64,000 bases of DNA from Lachnospiraceae bacterium (GTDB lineage Bacteria > Bacillota > Clostridia > Lachnospirales > Lachnospiraceae), in assembly GCA_022796795.1 (NCBI GenBank), contig JAAWJI010000009.1, forward strand, positions 1 through 64,000, in the 5' to 3' direction. Numbering within the stretch: the first letter of the stretch is position 1; the number at the start of each line of letters is the position of its first letter. Below, piece by piece: positions 1 to 8,254 of this stretch. The position numbers were made by a program, and so were the translations under genes. The notes beneath the pieces were generated by a model. The model saw nothing but the letters and a program-made list of their open reading frames with translations, was not told the DNA's origin and searched no databases.

Positions 1-355
1 CGATGCTCAAAAGGAGGAGATCGATGCTCAAAAGGAGGAGATCGATGCTCAAAAGGAGGAGATCGATGCTCAAAAGGAGGAGATCGATGCTCAAAAGGAA
101 GAGATCGATGCCCAGAAGGAGGAGATTGATGCCCAGAAGGAAGAGATCAGTGTCCAGCAGAATAGGATAGATGCTCAGCAAAAAGAGATCAGCGTCCAAA
201 AGGAAGAGCTTCATAAACGGCAGAGAGAAATTGATCATATGTACATAGGAACTATAAGTATCCTGCGGAGTTTTAACATATCCGACCAGGAGATCATTGC
301 AAGATTGTGTGACCAGTATCAGATCGAAGAGTCAGAGGCGCGAAAGTACTTATAG
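1..355 (+). CDS. 3' end of a coiled-coil repeat protein (possibly Rpn/transposase-like), partial
   Basis: The gene enters from outside the window; the frame starting at base 2 is open to the TAG at 353-355. It reads seven near-identical heptads DAQKEEI followed by four degenerate ones (SVQQNRI, DAQQKEI, SVQKEEL, HKRQREI). A tail of about 40 residues follows, containing ISILRSFNISDQEIIARLC and ending EEARKYL-like (EESEARKYL). The regular a/d pattern and charge predict a long coiled coil. The tail resembles the C-termini of Rpn/PD-(D/E)XK-type proteins of Clostridia, but the catalytic part lies outside the window, so this assignment is weak. The repeat is exact at DNA level, so copy number may vary. 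Confidence 0.6.
   Translation, partial: DAQKEEIDAQKEEIDAQKEEIDAQKEEIDAQKEEIDAQKEEIDAQKEEISVQQNRIDAQQKEISVQKEELHKRQREIDHMYIGTISILRSFNISDQEIIARLCDQYQIEESEARKYL
2..232 (+). repeat. 21-bp tandem coding repeat (about 7 near-perfect plus 4 degenerate units)
   Basis: Unit GATGCTCAAAAGGAGGAGAT plus C repeats with period 21 from base 2 to 148; the first four units are identical and the next three differ by single silent changes. Degenerate units continue to 232. The unit length keeps the reading frame, so gain or loss lengthens or shortens a coiled coil by one heptad without breaking the protein. Confidence 0.95.
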
Positions 356-409
356 TTGCAGAATTTCTCTGTTGGAGGATGATTCTGCACTTTTGTTGAC
401 AGCCATAAA

Positions 410-446
410 AGAAAAAGCAGCTGAAACATATGCAGTAGTTCAGCTG
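410..446 (-). terminator. Rho-independent terminator after the sensor kinase remnant
   Basis: GCAGCTGAA at 418-426 pairs with TTCAGCTGC at 438-446 around a 11-base loop. On the minus strand the stem is followed by a T-rich run (TTTTTCTTTT). It lies just beyond the last kinase frame and could also stop the rightward gene ending at 355. Confidence 0.7.
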
Positions 447-1795
447 CTTTTGGACGGGCAGATGGGGAAGGAAGCCGGACACATGGCTTCGCGGATCACT
501 GATTTTTCGGGCAGGCTTGTGCCGGCTTCTGTACCTTGAGAAGCTTTTGCGTCTTTTTCTGCGTTTTGAAGCCGTAGCTCCCCACCATGGCTCTGGCACA
601 GTAAACGGCAGATATAGAGTCCTAGGCCGAAATGGCCTTCCCCGGCCGCACCTTCGGAATAATAGGGGTCCACGGCATGAGCCAGGGACTCCCGGGAAAA
701 GCCGGGGCCGTTGTCTGTGACTGTGAGAAGCAGATGAGCAGGGGTATAGTTAAGTTTCACCCAGACTGTGGAGAGGGAGAACCGTATTGCATTAGCAAGG
801 AGATTCTCAAATACCTGGCGGCACAGCTCAGGGTCCAGTCAGAGAAACATTTCCAAATCCGAGCAGAAGGTTTCCATCTGTTTCCCAATGAAAGATTCTT
901 CCAGATATGGATTTTTCATGGTTCGGCGCTGACTGTTTGCCTTTCACAGGCACAAGGATCGGAGGAAAAGACCAGGATTCTCTGTCCCTGCTGGCATAAA
1001 AGCCTGGCGGATTCCTCCAGGGATGCAAAAAACAGCCCTGCCTTAAGCTTCTGCTTTTCAGGTACAGCTTCCTCCAGCCGCTGGAGGCGGTTCATGCTGT
1101 CCGCGTATTGCTCCAGCCTTCGGATATGAGTTCCCATGGCAGTGACAGAGGGCAGATCCTTCTGGGAGGCCGTAAGCTGCAGCATTTCATGACGGCCCTT
1201 GATGACAGTCAGGGGAAGGCGCAGGTTATGGGTAGAGGCAGCGTTTAAGCGTTTGTGTTCCTCTGCCTGCCGCCACAGATCCTGGTAGGTGCGGCTAAGG
1301 GCTTCCCGCATGGTTTCGAAGGAGGCGCAGAGCTGGCCCAGCTCATCCGAAGAAGCGTAGGAGATGGAAAAATCCAGATCATTTTCGGAGATTTTCTCTG
1401 AGACTGTCCGCAGCAGATCCAGGGGTTCTTTCAGTTTATTCCGATAGAAGAGCAGCGCGGAGGCCAGGATACACAGGGTGGAATAGAACGGGATGGCAAC
1501 GGCAGGAAACAGCTCAAGAAATGCAATCTGCCTCTGTTGGGAATCTGGCAGAGACCAGAGATTGGGTTCGGAGGAGATCAGCGCGCCCTCACCCAGCTGT
1601 TCTCCTTGGTCATTGGTCAGATAGTAGCGTTTCCCGGTGAAGGAGCAGGACTCATAAATCCGGTCTAATGGCCTGGCTGCAGAAAAGGGAGGTTCCTGCG
1701 CTTAGCAGCACAGCCAGAAGCAGGAAAAGGGCGATGTACAATACCATGCTTTTCCGAAAGGAAAGATTCTGCAAGAGCCTTCTCACTTTTTCCAT
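440..1795 (-). pseudogene. Sensor histidine kinase, broken by two frameshifts and one stop
   Basis: Partner of the adjacent response regulator, overlapping its end by 13 bases from an ATG at 1795. The first frame (1795-1652) encodes a start and a membrane segment. A shift near 1680-1690 (run CCCTTTTC) moves to a second frame holding a second membrane segment, a HAMP-like stretch and the phosphoacceptor region with HNLRLPLTVIKG, stopping at 916. A third frame carries the ATPase part (LLANAIRF N-box, DNGPGF, HFGLGLYICRLL) down to 440, but contains an in-frame TGA at 841-839. All parts of an ordinary kinase are present in order, so this is a recently inactivated gene rather than separate small genes. 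Confidence 0.85.
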
Positions 1796-2457
1796 TTATA
1801 GCCACCCCCCCATACAGTTTCAATCCAGGGCACATCCGTGTAAGCCGCCAGCTTGCTGCGAATCCGCCGGATATGCTCAGCCACCACGCTGCTGTCGCCC
1901 TCGCTGTCAAAGCCCCAGATCCGCTCGTAGATCCGCTCCTTGTCAAAGGTCTGTCCGGGATTCTGGGATAAAAGCTCCACAATATCAAATTCCTTTTTGA
2001 CCAGAGGAATCCGCCTTTCTTCTATATATAAAGCCCGCTCCGAATAGTCAATGACCAGCTCCCGGGAGAAATGGATCTTCCCGCTGTCTCCATGGCGCTC
2101 CTCCCGGCGCAGATGAGCAGCCACCCGGGCCTCCAATTCCAGCAGGGAAAAGGGCTTTACAATATAGTCATCCCCGCCGGCGGCAAAGCCCTTGATTTTA
2201 TCCGAGTCCTCAATGCGGGCCGTGAGAAAGAGAATGGGACAGGCTACATGGCTTCGGATCTGGCGGCAGACACTAAGGCCGTCCGGCTTTGGCATGTGTA
2301 CATCCAGGAGAATCAGGTCCGGGCGGCGTTCTGCCTGCTTCAGAGTCTGGGCGCCATTATGGGCCCGCAGGATTTCATAGCCACGGGCTTCGAAAAAGCG
2401 GGACAGCATGTCCACAATATCCGGTTCATCATCTGCAATCAAGAGCTTCTTTTTCAT
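1783..2457 (-). CDS. OmpR/PhoB-family response regulator
   Basis: 224 residues with a full receiver domain (acidic pair D9-D10, phosphoacceptor D52 in LILLDVHMP, T79, K101 in VKPF) and a C-terminal winged-helix DNA-binding domain (about 128-224, ending ETVWGGGYKWKK). A ribosome site AGGAATTGTC precedes the ATG. The gene is read leftward and its end overlaps the start of the kinase remnant, the usual regulator-kinase operon order. The receiver and DNA-binding residues look intact, so the protein may persist as an orphan regulator. The target genes cannot be told from the sequence. Confidence 0.93.
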   Translation of the reverse strand: MKKKLLIADDEPDIVDMLSRFFEARGYEILRAHNGAQTLKQAERRPDLILLDVHMPKPDGLSVCRQIRSHVACPILFLTARIEDSDKIKGFAAGGDDYIVKPFSLLELEARVAAHLRREERHGDSGKIHFSRELVIDYSERALYIEERRIPLVKKEFDIVELLSQNPGQTFDKERIYERIWGFDSEGDSSVVAEHIRRIRSKLAAYTDVPWIETVWGGGYKWKK

Positions 2458-2699
2458 GACAATTCCTCTTGGACTTTGACTGAGTACTCTCTTAATTATA
2501 AGGGATAAAGTTCAACTTTTCATCAACTTCCATGAATTTTCAGGTTCTGAACCGTATATTTCTCTAAATTCCTATTCCCATTTGATTCTATTTGCGGTAT
2601 CCTATTACTATGTTAAATGGATTTCTGAACGTTACTGAGAATGGAGTGAAAAGTAACACGTTTAGAAGGAAAAGGTGCTGGAAAACAGGAGGGCAGCAG

Positions 2700-3029
2700 A
2701 TGGAAGAACTGCAAAGAGAGGACGCCGGGCAGGCAGTGTGCTGCGGCTGTCAGAGGAAAAAGCATAGGGAGGATAAGGAATACAAGGGTTTGTTGAACCG
2801 CTTAAGCCGGATCGAAGGGCAGGTACGGGGTATCCGCAATATGGTGGAGGAGGAACGTTACTGTGTGGATATTCTCACTCAGGTGGCGGCCATTCAGTCA
2901 GCACTCAACAGCTTCAACAAGGAGCTCCTGTCAGAGCATATCAAGACCTGCGTGGTGGAGGATATCCGAAGCGGGGACGAGCAGGTGGTAGATGAGCTGT
3001 GCGAGACGATTAAGAAGCTTATGAGATGA
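2700..3029 (+). CDS. CsoR/FrmR-family metal-sensing repressor
   Basis: 109 residues of the all-helical DUF156 family. The ATG at 2700 is chosen because GGAGGG lies ten bases upstream; a longer in-frame start at 2592 has no comparable site. The signature NRLSRIEGQVRGIRNM is present, as are the three copper-type ligands C54 (RYC), H80 (EHI) and C84 (KTC), the Cys-His-Cys arrangement of copper-responsive CsoR. An extra Cys-rich N-terminal stretch (CCGC, residues 14-17) is unusual and may bind metal. No copper exporter or chaperone gene is adjacent in this window, so the regulated target is unknown. Confidence 0.9.
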   Translation: MEELQREDAGQAVCCGCQRKKHREDKEYKGLLNRLSRIEGQVRGIRNMVEEERYCVDILTQVAAIQSALNSFNKELLSEHIKTCVVEDIRSGDEQVVDELCETIKKLMR

Positions 3030-3141
3030 CAAAAAGAGTGCCGGAGGAAAGCTTTTCTGTCTGGCGGAGGAAGCAGTGTCTGTCACAATGAGGCAGTGCC
3101 AGCAGAACAAGACATGGGTTTGCAGGAAATGAGGATCAGAA

Positions 3142-3639
3142 ATGGCGAAGAAGGATAAGGAACAGAAGACCAATGCCATGCGGATTCTGGAGAAGCTTCA
3201 GATTCCCTATGAGATGCACGTCTATGATTGTCAGGATTTTTTGGACGGGGTGCAGGTAGCGGAGCTTTTGGGGCTTCCCCATGAGGAGGTCTATAAAACC
3301 CTGGTGACAATAGGGAAGAGCAGGGCGTATTATGTGTTTGTGATTCCCATTGAGGCAGAGCTGGATCTGAAAAAGGCGGCCCGGGCGGCCGGGGAAAAAT
3401 CCATAGAGATGCTTCCGCTGAAGGATCTGACCCCTGTGACAGGATATGTGCGGGGCGGCTGTACGGCTTTGGGAATGAAAAAGCAGTTTCCTGTATTTCT
3501 GCAGGAAGGCGCAGGGAATCAGGAGCACATCTATGTGAGCGGCGGACGCCGGGGAGCTCAGATGGAGCTTGGGCCGGAGGATTTTCTGCGGGCCTGCGGC
3601 GGAAAATTGGCGGATGTATGCACGCATGGGGACAGCTGA
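3142..3639 (+). CDS. ybaK: Cys-tRNA(Pro) deacylase, YbaK/EbsC family
   Basis: 165 residues, the full length of the family, covering the whole YbaK fold. Recognisable parts are KTNAMRILEKL at the start, the region LLGLPHEEVYKTLVT with the conserved Lys, VTGYVRGGCTALGMKKQFP, and a C-terminal Gly-rich segment with SGGRRG. The family hydrolyses Cys wrongly attached to tRNA-Pro, a trans-editing activity in the cytoplasm. A ribosome site (GAGGA) precedes the ATG. It stands alone between the CsoR-type repressor and a small hypothetical gene; nothing links it functionally to either. Confidence 0.92.
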   Translation: MAKKDKEQKTNAMRILEKLQIPYEMHVYDCQDFLDGVQVAELLGLPHEEVYKTLVTIGKSRAYYVFVIPIEAELDLKKAARAAGEKSIEMLPLKDLTPVTGYVRGGCTALGMKKQFPVFLQEGAGNQEHIYVSGGRRGAQMELGPEDFLRACGGKLADVCTHGDS

Positions 3640-3669
3640 AACCAAAAAATGCACAAGACTGGTGGACAA

Positions 3670-3697
3670 ACACGTTCTTTTGTTGAAAAGAACGTGT
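3670..3697. terminator. 12-bp perfect hairpin after ybaK
   Basis: ACACGTTCTTTT pairs exactly with AAAAGAACGTGT around a GTTG loop. It sits 30 bases after the ybaK stop. No T-tract follows on either strand, so it may be a processing or attenuation hairpin rather than a classical intrinsic terminator. Confidence 0.55.
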
Positions 3698-3732
3698 CCG
3701 TGTACCAGCCTGATTGAGAGAGAGGAAAATGG

Positions 3733-3933
3733 ATGAAACGGTTTAAGGAATTATATCTGGAAGGAGAGGCGGAGCTGGAGGACATTGACCGCTATGTGAG
3801 CCAGTGGAATTTCAGCGATGAGACGTGTACTCTGCGAGAATATCTGGGACTTAGTGAAGAGGAAGAGGATGTGTGGATTTCAGACAGCGACGAAGCGCTT
3901 TTTGAACTTCTGGAGGCGCAGCGGAAAAATTAA
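3733..3933 (+). CDS. Small acidic hypothetical protein
   Basis: 66 residues, strongly acidic, with GLSEEEEDVWISDSDEALFE near the C-terminus. AGAGAGGAAA precedes the ATG at suitable spacing. No enzyme motif, membrane segment or metal site is visible. Size and composition match small uncharacterised proteins found ahead of ireB in related Clostridia, but I cannot name a family. It ends just before the promoter of the ireB operon. Confidence 0.7.
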   Translation: MKRFKELYLEGEAELEDIDRYVSQWNFSDETCTLREYLGLSEEEEDVWISDSDEALFELLEAQRKN

Positions 3934-3934
3934 G

Positions 3935-3963
3935 TTGAATTTTCTCCTCATATGGTTTACAAT
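3935..3963 (+). promoter_or_regulatory. Sigma-A type promoter of the ireB operon
   Basis: TTGAAT at 3935-3940, a 17-base spacer, then TACAAT at 3958-3963. It lies 30 bases upstream of the ireB start and directly after the previous stop codon. Confidence 0.75.
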
Positions 3964-3992
3964 AAAGTATAGTGGTTTCAGGAGCGTGCAAA

Positions 3993-4256
3993 ATGGGTAG
4001 ATTAGATAACACACAGAATTTCAGAGTTCAGTCGGAATCGGAGAACAGAGTAGGTGATATTCTGCAGCAGGTCTATAAAGCAATGACTGAAAAGGGTTAC
4101 AATCCGGTGAATCAGATTGTAGGCTATATTATGTCCGGGGATCCCACTTATATCACCAGCCATAATAATGCCAGGAGTCTGATTATGAAGGTGGAGCGGG
4201 ACGAGCTGGTAGAGGAGCTGCTGAAGGTATACATCAAGAATACAGTAGGAGAGTAG
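3993..4256 (+). CDS. ireB: IreB family regulatory phosphoprotein
   Basis: 87 residues, matching the DUF965/IreB family from end to end, including [20 protein letters not shown] and the SHNNARSLI segment. In enterococci IreB is phosphorylated on N-terminal threonines by the PASTA kinase IreK and tunes cephalosporin tolerance; that role is known for the family, not shown here. The start at 3993 is preceded by AGGAGCG. It heads the conserved run ireB-ruvX-DUF1292-fur-RNase J found across Clostridia, transcribed from the promoter just upstream. The single conserved N-terminal Thr (LDNTQNF) is present. Confidence 0.93.
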   Translation: MGRLDNTQNFRVQSESENRVGDILQQVYKAMTEKGYNPVNQIVGYIMSGDPTYITSHNNARSLIMKVERDELVEELLKVYIKNTVGE

Positions 4257-4273
4257 ACAGAGGTTTATCATCG

Positions 4274-4726
4274 ATGCGGATTATGGGACTGGATTACGGT
4301 TCAAAGACAGTGGGTGTCGCCATTAGCGATGCCTTGTGTTTGACTGCCCAGGGAAGAGAGATTATCAGAAGAAAATCGGAGAATAAGCTGAGGCAGACCT
4401 TGGCGCGGATTGAAGAGCTGATCAGGGAGTATGAGGTTGGCCTGATCGTGTTGGGGTTTCCCAAAAATATGAATAATACTATTGGCGACAGAGCGGAGAA
4501 ATCTCTGGAGTTTCAGCAAATGCTTCAGAGAAGGACAGGTCTGTCTGTTGTAATGTGGGATGAGCGACTGACCACGGTGGAAGCAAACCGGACACTGATG
4601 GAGAGCAACGTGCGCCGGGAAAACAGGGGAAAGTATGTAGATCAGATTGCGGCTGTGTTAATTTTGCAGGGCTATCTGGATGCAAGGAGCAGAGCAGATG
4701 GAGAAAATAACCTTTATTCCGGATGA
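4274..4726 (+). CDS. ruvX: Putative pre-16S rRNA nuclease / Holliday junction resolvase RuvX (YqgF)
   Basis: 150 residues of the RNase H-like YqgF family. The N-terminal [16 protein letters not shown] carries the first catalytic Asp, [19 protein letters not shown] is the central motif, and [11 protein letters not shown] and [17 protein letters not shown] supply the remaining acidic residues. In E. coli the homologue processes the 5' end of 16S rRNA; a resolvase role has also been proposed. It sits 17 bases after ireB and its 3' end overlaps the next gene by 29 bases, so the operon is tightly translated. Confidence 0.95.
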   Translation: MRIMGLDYGSKTVGVAISDALCLTAQGREIIRRKSENKLRQTLARIEELIREYEVGLIVLGFPKNMNNTIGDRAEKSLEFQQMLQRRTGLSVVMWDERLTTVEANRTLMESNVRRENRGKYVDQIAAVLILQGYLDARSRADGENNLYSG

Positions 4727-4958
4727 TACAGAGGAAGAAGTTGATTTTTATGTACTGGAGGAGACACGCCTGAACGGCGTGGATTATATTTTAGTGACAG
4801 ATTCCCAGGAGGAGGACGGCGAAGCCCTGATCTTGAAGGATCTCTCTGGAGACGGAGAGGCGGAGGCTCTCTATGAGATTGTAGAGGACGACGAGGAGCT
4901 GGAGAGTGTGGGCAGGGTGTTTGAGCAGCTGCTGGAGGATGTGGACATTACCCTGTAA
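4698..4958 (+). CDS. DUF1292 family protein
   Basis: 86 residues. The start at 4698 follows AAGGAGCAGAGCAG and gives [10 protein letters not shown], the usual beginning of the family. An in-frame start at 4680 is less likely. The protein is a compact beta-rich acidic domain ([21 protein letters not shown]) with no catalytic motif. DUF1292 genes sit almost invariably beside ruvX in Clostridia; their function is not known. It overlaps ruvX and precedes the Fur-family gene. Confidence 0.88.
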   Translation: MEKITFIPDDTEEEVDFYVLEETRLNGVDYILVTDSQEEDGEALILKDLSGDGEAEALYEIVEDDEELESVGRVFEQLLEDVDITL

Positions 4959-4987
4959 GGGGACAGAGGAAATACGGGGGTGATCAG

Positions 4988-5455
4988 GTGGGCATTGACG
5001 GAGAAAAGTTTCGAAAAATACTAAAGGAAAAGGGCTTGAAAGTCACGTCTCAGAGGCTGATTGTACTGGAAGCGTTGGGGCGGAACCCGGAAAAACACCT
5101 GACGGCGGAAGAAATTTATGAAATAGTAAAGGTAGACAATCCGGAAATCGGACTGGCTACGGTATATCGGACAGTTCAGCTGCTGTTAGAGCTGGAGCTG
5201 ATTGAACGGATTAACCTGGACGACGGATACGTGCGGTATGAGATTGGGGATATGGAGGAAGTTCCCCACCATCGGCATCATCATTTAATCTGCTTAAAAT
5301 GTGGGAGCGTCTCAGCATTTCAAAACGACATGCTGGAAAAGCTGGAAAACAGCGTTATGGACTCCATGGGATTTCAGGTGACGGATCATGAGGTGAAACT
5401 CTACGGCTATTGCTCGGACTGTCTGGAAAAGGAAAGACAGGAGGAACGAAATTGA
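4988..5455 (+). CDS. Fur-family transcriptional regulator
   Basis: 155 residues beginning at a GTG behind GGGGGTGATCAG. An N-terminal winged helix (KVTSQRLIVLEALG, IGLATVYRTVQLL) is followed by the His-rich metal site HHRHHHLICLKCG and a second pair CSDC near the C-terminus, giving the CxxC...CxxC structural zinc site. The family senses iron, peroxide or zinc; the sequence does not decide between Fur, PerR and Zur. It lies inside the housekeeping operon, and its stop overlaps the TTG start of the RNase J gene by four bases (TTGA), implying translational coupling. Confidence 0.92.
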   Translation: MGIDGEKFRKILKEKGLKVTSQRLIVLEALGRNPEKHLTAEEIYEIVKVDNPEIGLATVYRTVQLLLELELIERINLDDGYVRYEIGDMEEVPHHRHHHLICLKCGSVSAFQNDMLEKLENSVMDSMGFQVTDHEVKLYGYCSDCLEKERQEERN

Positions 5456-7116
5456 GAAATGTAAACAATTCCAAATTGAGGATTATTCCCTTGGGCGGCT
5501 TGGAGCAGATCGGACTGAACATTACTGCCTTTGAGTTTGAGGATAGTATTATTGTAGTGGACTGTGGACTGGCCTTCCCGGAGGATGATATGCTGGGGAT
5601 TGACCTGGTGATTCCAGACGTGAGTTATCTGAAGGACAATCTCTCCAAGGTCAAGGGCTTTGTGATTACCCATGGCCATGAGGATCATATCGGAGCCCTT
5701 CCCTATGTGCTGAAGGAGGTAAATGTGCCCATCTACAGCACCAAGCTTACCATCGGCCTCATTGACAATAAACTAAAAGAGCACGGTATGCTGAACAGCA
5801 CCAAGAGAAAGGTGATTCAGCATGGACAGTCTATCAATCTGGGAGCTTTCCGGATTGAATTTATCAAGACAAACCACAGCATTTCGGATGCATCGGCCCT
5901 GGCCATCTATTCGCCGGCAGGAATCGTAATCCATACCGGGGACTTTAAGGTGGATTATACGCCGGTGTTTGGCGACGCCATTGATCTCCAGCGATTCGGT
6001 GAGATCGGAAAGAAGGGCGTGCTGGCCCTTATGTGCGACAGCACCAATGCGGAGCGGCAGGGCTTTACTATGTCGGAAAAGACTGTGGGAAAGACCTTTG
6101 ACAATATTATCTCGGAGCACAAGAGCTCCCGGATCATTATCGCAACCTTTGCCTCCAATGTGGACCGGGTGCAGCAGATTATCAACTCTGCGGCCAAATT
6201 CGGCCGCAAAGTGGTCATTGAGGGCCGCAGCATGGTCAACGTGATTTCCACGGCGGCAGAGCTGGGGTATCTGGATATTCCGGAGAATACTCTTATTGAT
6301 ATTGAGCACATGAAAAATTATGCGGATGATCAGATGGTGCTGATCACCACGGGAAGCCAGGGAGAATCCATGGCGGCCTTGTCCCGCATGGCGGCCAGCC
6401 TTCACAAGAAGGTGCACATTAAACCCGGGGACACGGTGATTTTCAGCTCCAACCCTATACCGGGAAATGAGAAAGCGGTCTCCAAGGTTATCAACGAGCT
6501 CTCCGCCAAGGGAGCGGATGTGATTTTCCAGGACGCCCATGTTTCCGGACATGCCTGCCAGGAAGAGATCAAGCTGATCTATTCTCTGGTGCGTCCCAAG
6601 TACGCGATCCCGGTTCATGGAGAGTTCCGTCACCGCAAGGCGCAGATCAATCTGGCAAGGCAGCTGGGAATTCCCAAGGAGAATACCTTTATGCTCTCCT
6701 CCGGCGATGTGATCGAGGTGTGCGCGGAGAGCGCCAAGGTGGTGGATCATGTGCAGACAGGCGCCATTCTGGTGGACGGTCTGGGCGTAGGCGACGTGGG
6801 AAATATTGTGCTGCGGGACCGCCAGCATCTGGCGGAGGATGGAATCATGATAGTAGTGCTGACCCTGGAGAAATACAGCAACCAGCTGCTGGCCGGACCG
6901 GACATTGTATCCCGGGGTTTTGTGTATGTGCGGGAGTCTGAGGACCTGATGGAGGAAGCCAGAAACGTGGTGGAGGATGCGGTGCATACCTGTCTGAAAA
7001 AAGGCGTCACGGACTGGGGCAAAATGAAAAATGTAATTAAGGATTCGCTGGGCGGATTTATCTGGAAGAAAACCAAGCGCGATCCCATGATTCTGCCGAT
7101 CATAATGGAAGTGTAG
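5452..7116 (+). CDS. rnjA: Ribonuclease J
   Basis: 554 residues from a TTG start at 5452, chosen because AGGAGG lies eight bases upstream and family proteins begin near the residues KLRIIPLGGLEQIG. The metallo-beta-lactamase core has HGHEDH at 74-79 and HTGDFKVD. The beta-CASP domain follows (CDSTNAERQGFT, TTGSQGE, SSNPIPGNE, HVSGHA, PVHGEFRH) and then the C-terminal domain. RNase J combines 5'-3' exonuclease and endonuclease activity in Gram-positive mRNA turnover and rRNA maturation. Being embedded in the ireB-ruvX-fur operon is normal for Clostridia. Confidence 0.97.
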   Translation: MRNVNNSKLRIIPLGGLEQIGLNITAFEFEDSIIVVDCGLAFPEDDMLGIDLVIPDVSYLKDNLSKVKGFVITHGHEDHIGALPYVLKEVNVPIYSTKLTIGLIDNKLKEHGMLNSTKRKVIQHGQSINLGAFRIEFIKTNHSISDASALAIYSPAGIVIHTGDFKVDYTPVFGDAIDLQRFGEIGKKGVLALMCDSTNAERQGFTMSEKTVGKTFDNIISEHKSSRIIIATFASNVDRVQQIINSAAKFGRKVVIEGRSMVNVISTAAELGYLDIPENTLIDIEHMKNYADDQMVLITTGSQGESMAALSRMAASLHKKVHIKPGDTVIFSSNPIPGNEKAVSKVINELSAKGADVIFQDAHVSGHACQEEIKLIYSLVRPKYAIPVHGEFRHRKAQINLARQLGIPKENTFMLSSGDVIEVCAESAKVVDHVQTGAILVDGLGVGDVGNIVLRDRQHLAEDGIMIVVLTLEKYSNQLLAGPDIVSRGFVYVRESEDLMEEARNVVEDAVHTCLKKGVTDWGKMKNVIKDSLGGFIWKKTKRDPMILPIIMEV

Positions 7117-7126
7117 GGGACAGAGG

Positions 7127-7549
7127 ATGAATACAAAAAAAGCAGCTTTGATAGTCTTATCCATTACCTTGAAGATTGTGGTCATTTCGCTGGTGGCCAT
7201 GATGCTCATGCGTCTGGGGACGGCAGCCTATTACTACGGACATTCCGTATTTCATACAGGCGCCCTGGATCCGCTGCCGGGCAGGCAGGCGCAGGTGGTG
7301 GTGGAGGAAGAGGATTCCATCGCGGATGTGGCAAAGACCCTGGAGCAAAAGGGGCTTATCTCGGACTGGACGCTGTTTTATATTCAAGTGAGACTGAGTA
7401 AATATTACAAGACCATTGAACCTGGAGAATACGTTCTGACTACGGCCATGACCCCAAAGGAAATGATGGCAGTGCTCTCCAATGAGGGAGAGACGGACGA
7501 GGAAGAGTCGGAGGACGAGGAAAAGGACCAGGACCAGGAGGACGACTAA
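7127..7549 (+). CDS. Short MltG-like (YceG) membrane protein lacking the catalytic domain
   Basis: 140 residues with one N-terminal membrane segment (about 8-32), then a LysM-like region typical of MltG (SIADVAKTLEQKGLISDWTLF, KTIEPGEYVLTTAMTPKEMMAVL) and an acidic tail (DEEESEDEEKDQDQEDD). The lytic transglycosylase catalytic domain that makes MltG about 350 residues is absent, and the tail leaves no room for it. The position between RNase J and the TrmR-like methyltransferase is exactly where mltG sits in Bacilli and Clostridia, so this is a reduced form of that gene. It may anchor or regulate rather than cut glycan. Confidence 0.85.
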   Translation: MNTKKAALIVLSITLKIVVISLVAMMLMRLGTAAYYYGHSVFHTGALDPLPGRQAQVVVEEEDSIADVAKTLEQKGLISDWTLFYIQVRLSKYYKTIEPGEYVLTTAMTPKEMMAVLSNEGETDEEESEDEEKDQDQEDD

Positions 7550-7550
7550 A

Positions 7551-8192
7551 TTGATCGTGGAAGAGAGGATGGCTGCTTTCATCAATTCCCTGGATCCGGG
7601 CAACGCCCCTGAGCTGGAGGAGCTGGAGGCGGAGGCCAGGAGGATGCAGGTGCCGGTGATCCGCCGGGAGCTTCAAAGCCTGTTAAAGACGCTTCTGGCT
7701 CTGCAAAAGCCCGGCCGGATCCTGGAGGTGGGAACAGCCATAGGCTTTTCGGCCCTGTTTATGAGCGAATACGCAGGGCCCAAAGCCAGGATCACTACGA
7801 TTGAGAATTATGAGAAACGCATTCCCATGGCACAGGAGAATTTTCGACGCTTGGGAAAACAGGAGCAGATTCAGCTTCTGGCCGGGGATGCAAGGGAGAT
7901 ACTGCCGGGGCTATCAGAATCCTATGACTTTGTGTTTATGGATGCGGCCAAGGGGCAGTATATTCATTTCCTGCCGGAAGTTCTGCGACTGCTTAAGAGC
8001 GGCGGTCTTTTGGTTTCCGACAATGTGCTGCAGGAGGGGAGAATCCTGGATTCCCGCTTTGCGGTGGAACGCCGGGACCGGACCATTCACAGTCGTATGC
8101 GGGAATATCTGTATGAGCTGAAGCATCACCCGCAGCTTACCACCAGTATCCTGCCTCTGGGAGACGGGGTGACGGTAAGCGTGAAGAAGTAG
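7551..8192 (+). CDS. trmR: SAM-dependent O-methyltransferase, TrmR-like (tRNA 5-hydroxyuridine methyltransferase)
   Basis: 213 residues from the TTG at 7551, which has AGGAGG eight bases upstream and gives the family-typical MIVEERMAAFINSLDPGN. The SAM-binding motif ILEVGTAIGFSAL is at about 57-69. The metal/SAM-site acidic residues appear in YDFVFMDAAKGQY, and VSDNVLQEGRI is the catechol-OMT-like segment. B. subtilis TrmR (YrrM) methylates 5-hydroxyuridine-34 of tRNA to 5-methoxyuridine and is encoded beside mltG and the U32 hydroxylation genes, the same neighbourhood as here. That context makes the tRNA role more likely than a small-molecule methyltransferase. Confidence 0.87.
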   Translation: MIVEERMAAFINSLDPGNAPELEELEAEARRMQVPVIRRELQSLLKTLLALQKPGRILEVGTAIGFSALFMSEYAGPKARITTIENYEKRIPMAQENFRRLGKQEQIQLLAGDAREILPGLSESYDFVFMDAAKGQYIHFLPEVLRLLKSGGLLVSDNVLQEGRILDSRFAVERRDRTIHSRMREYLYELKHHPQLTTSILPLGDGVTVSVKK

Positions 8193-8254
8193 CGGGAATA
8201 TGCTTCTGAAAAATCGGTGGTAAAGCTTAAGATGTAAAGGGAATGGTGACAAAT

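Noticed and set aside
1-148. Regular short repeats as a possible CRISPR array
   Set aside because: Units are contiguous 21-mers without spacers and encode a continuous heptad repeat in one open frame.
10-539. Plus-strand 80-codon frame at 297-539
   Set aside because: It overlaps the true end of the partial repeat protein in another frame and runs through the terminator into the kinase antisense.
5773-7209. Long minus-strand open frame (478 codons) opposite RNase J
   Set aside because: It is antisense to a clear RNase J gene, is His/Arg-rich with no domain or ribosome site, and reflects codon bias of the real gene.
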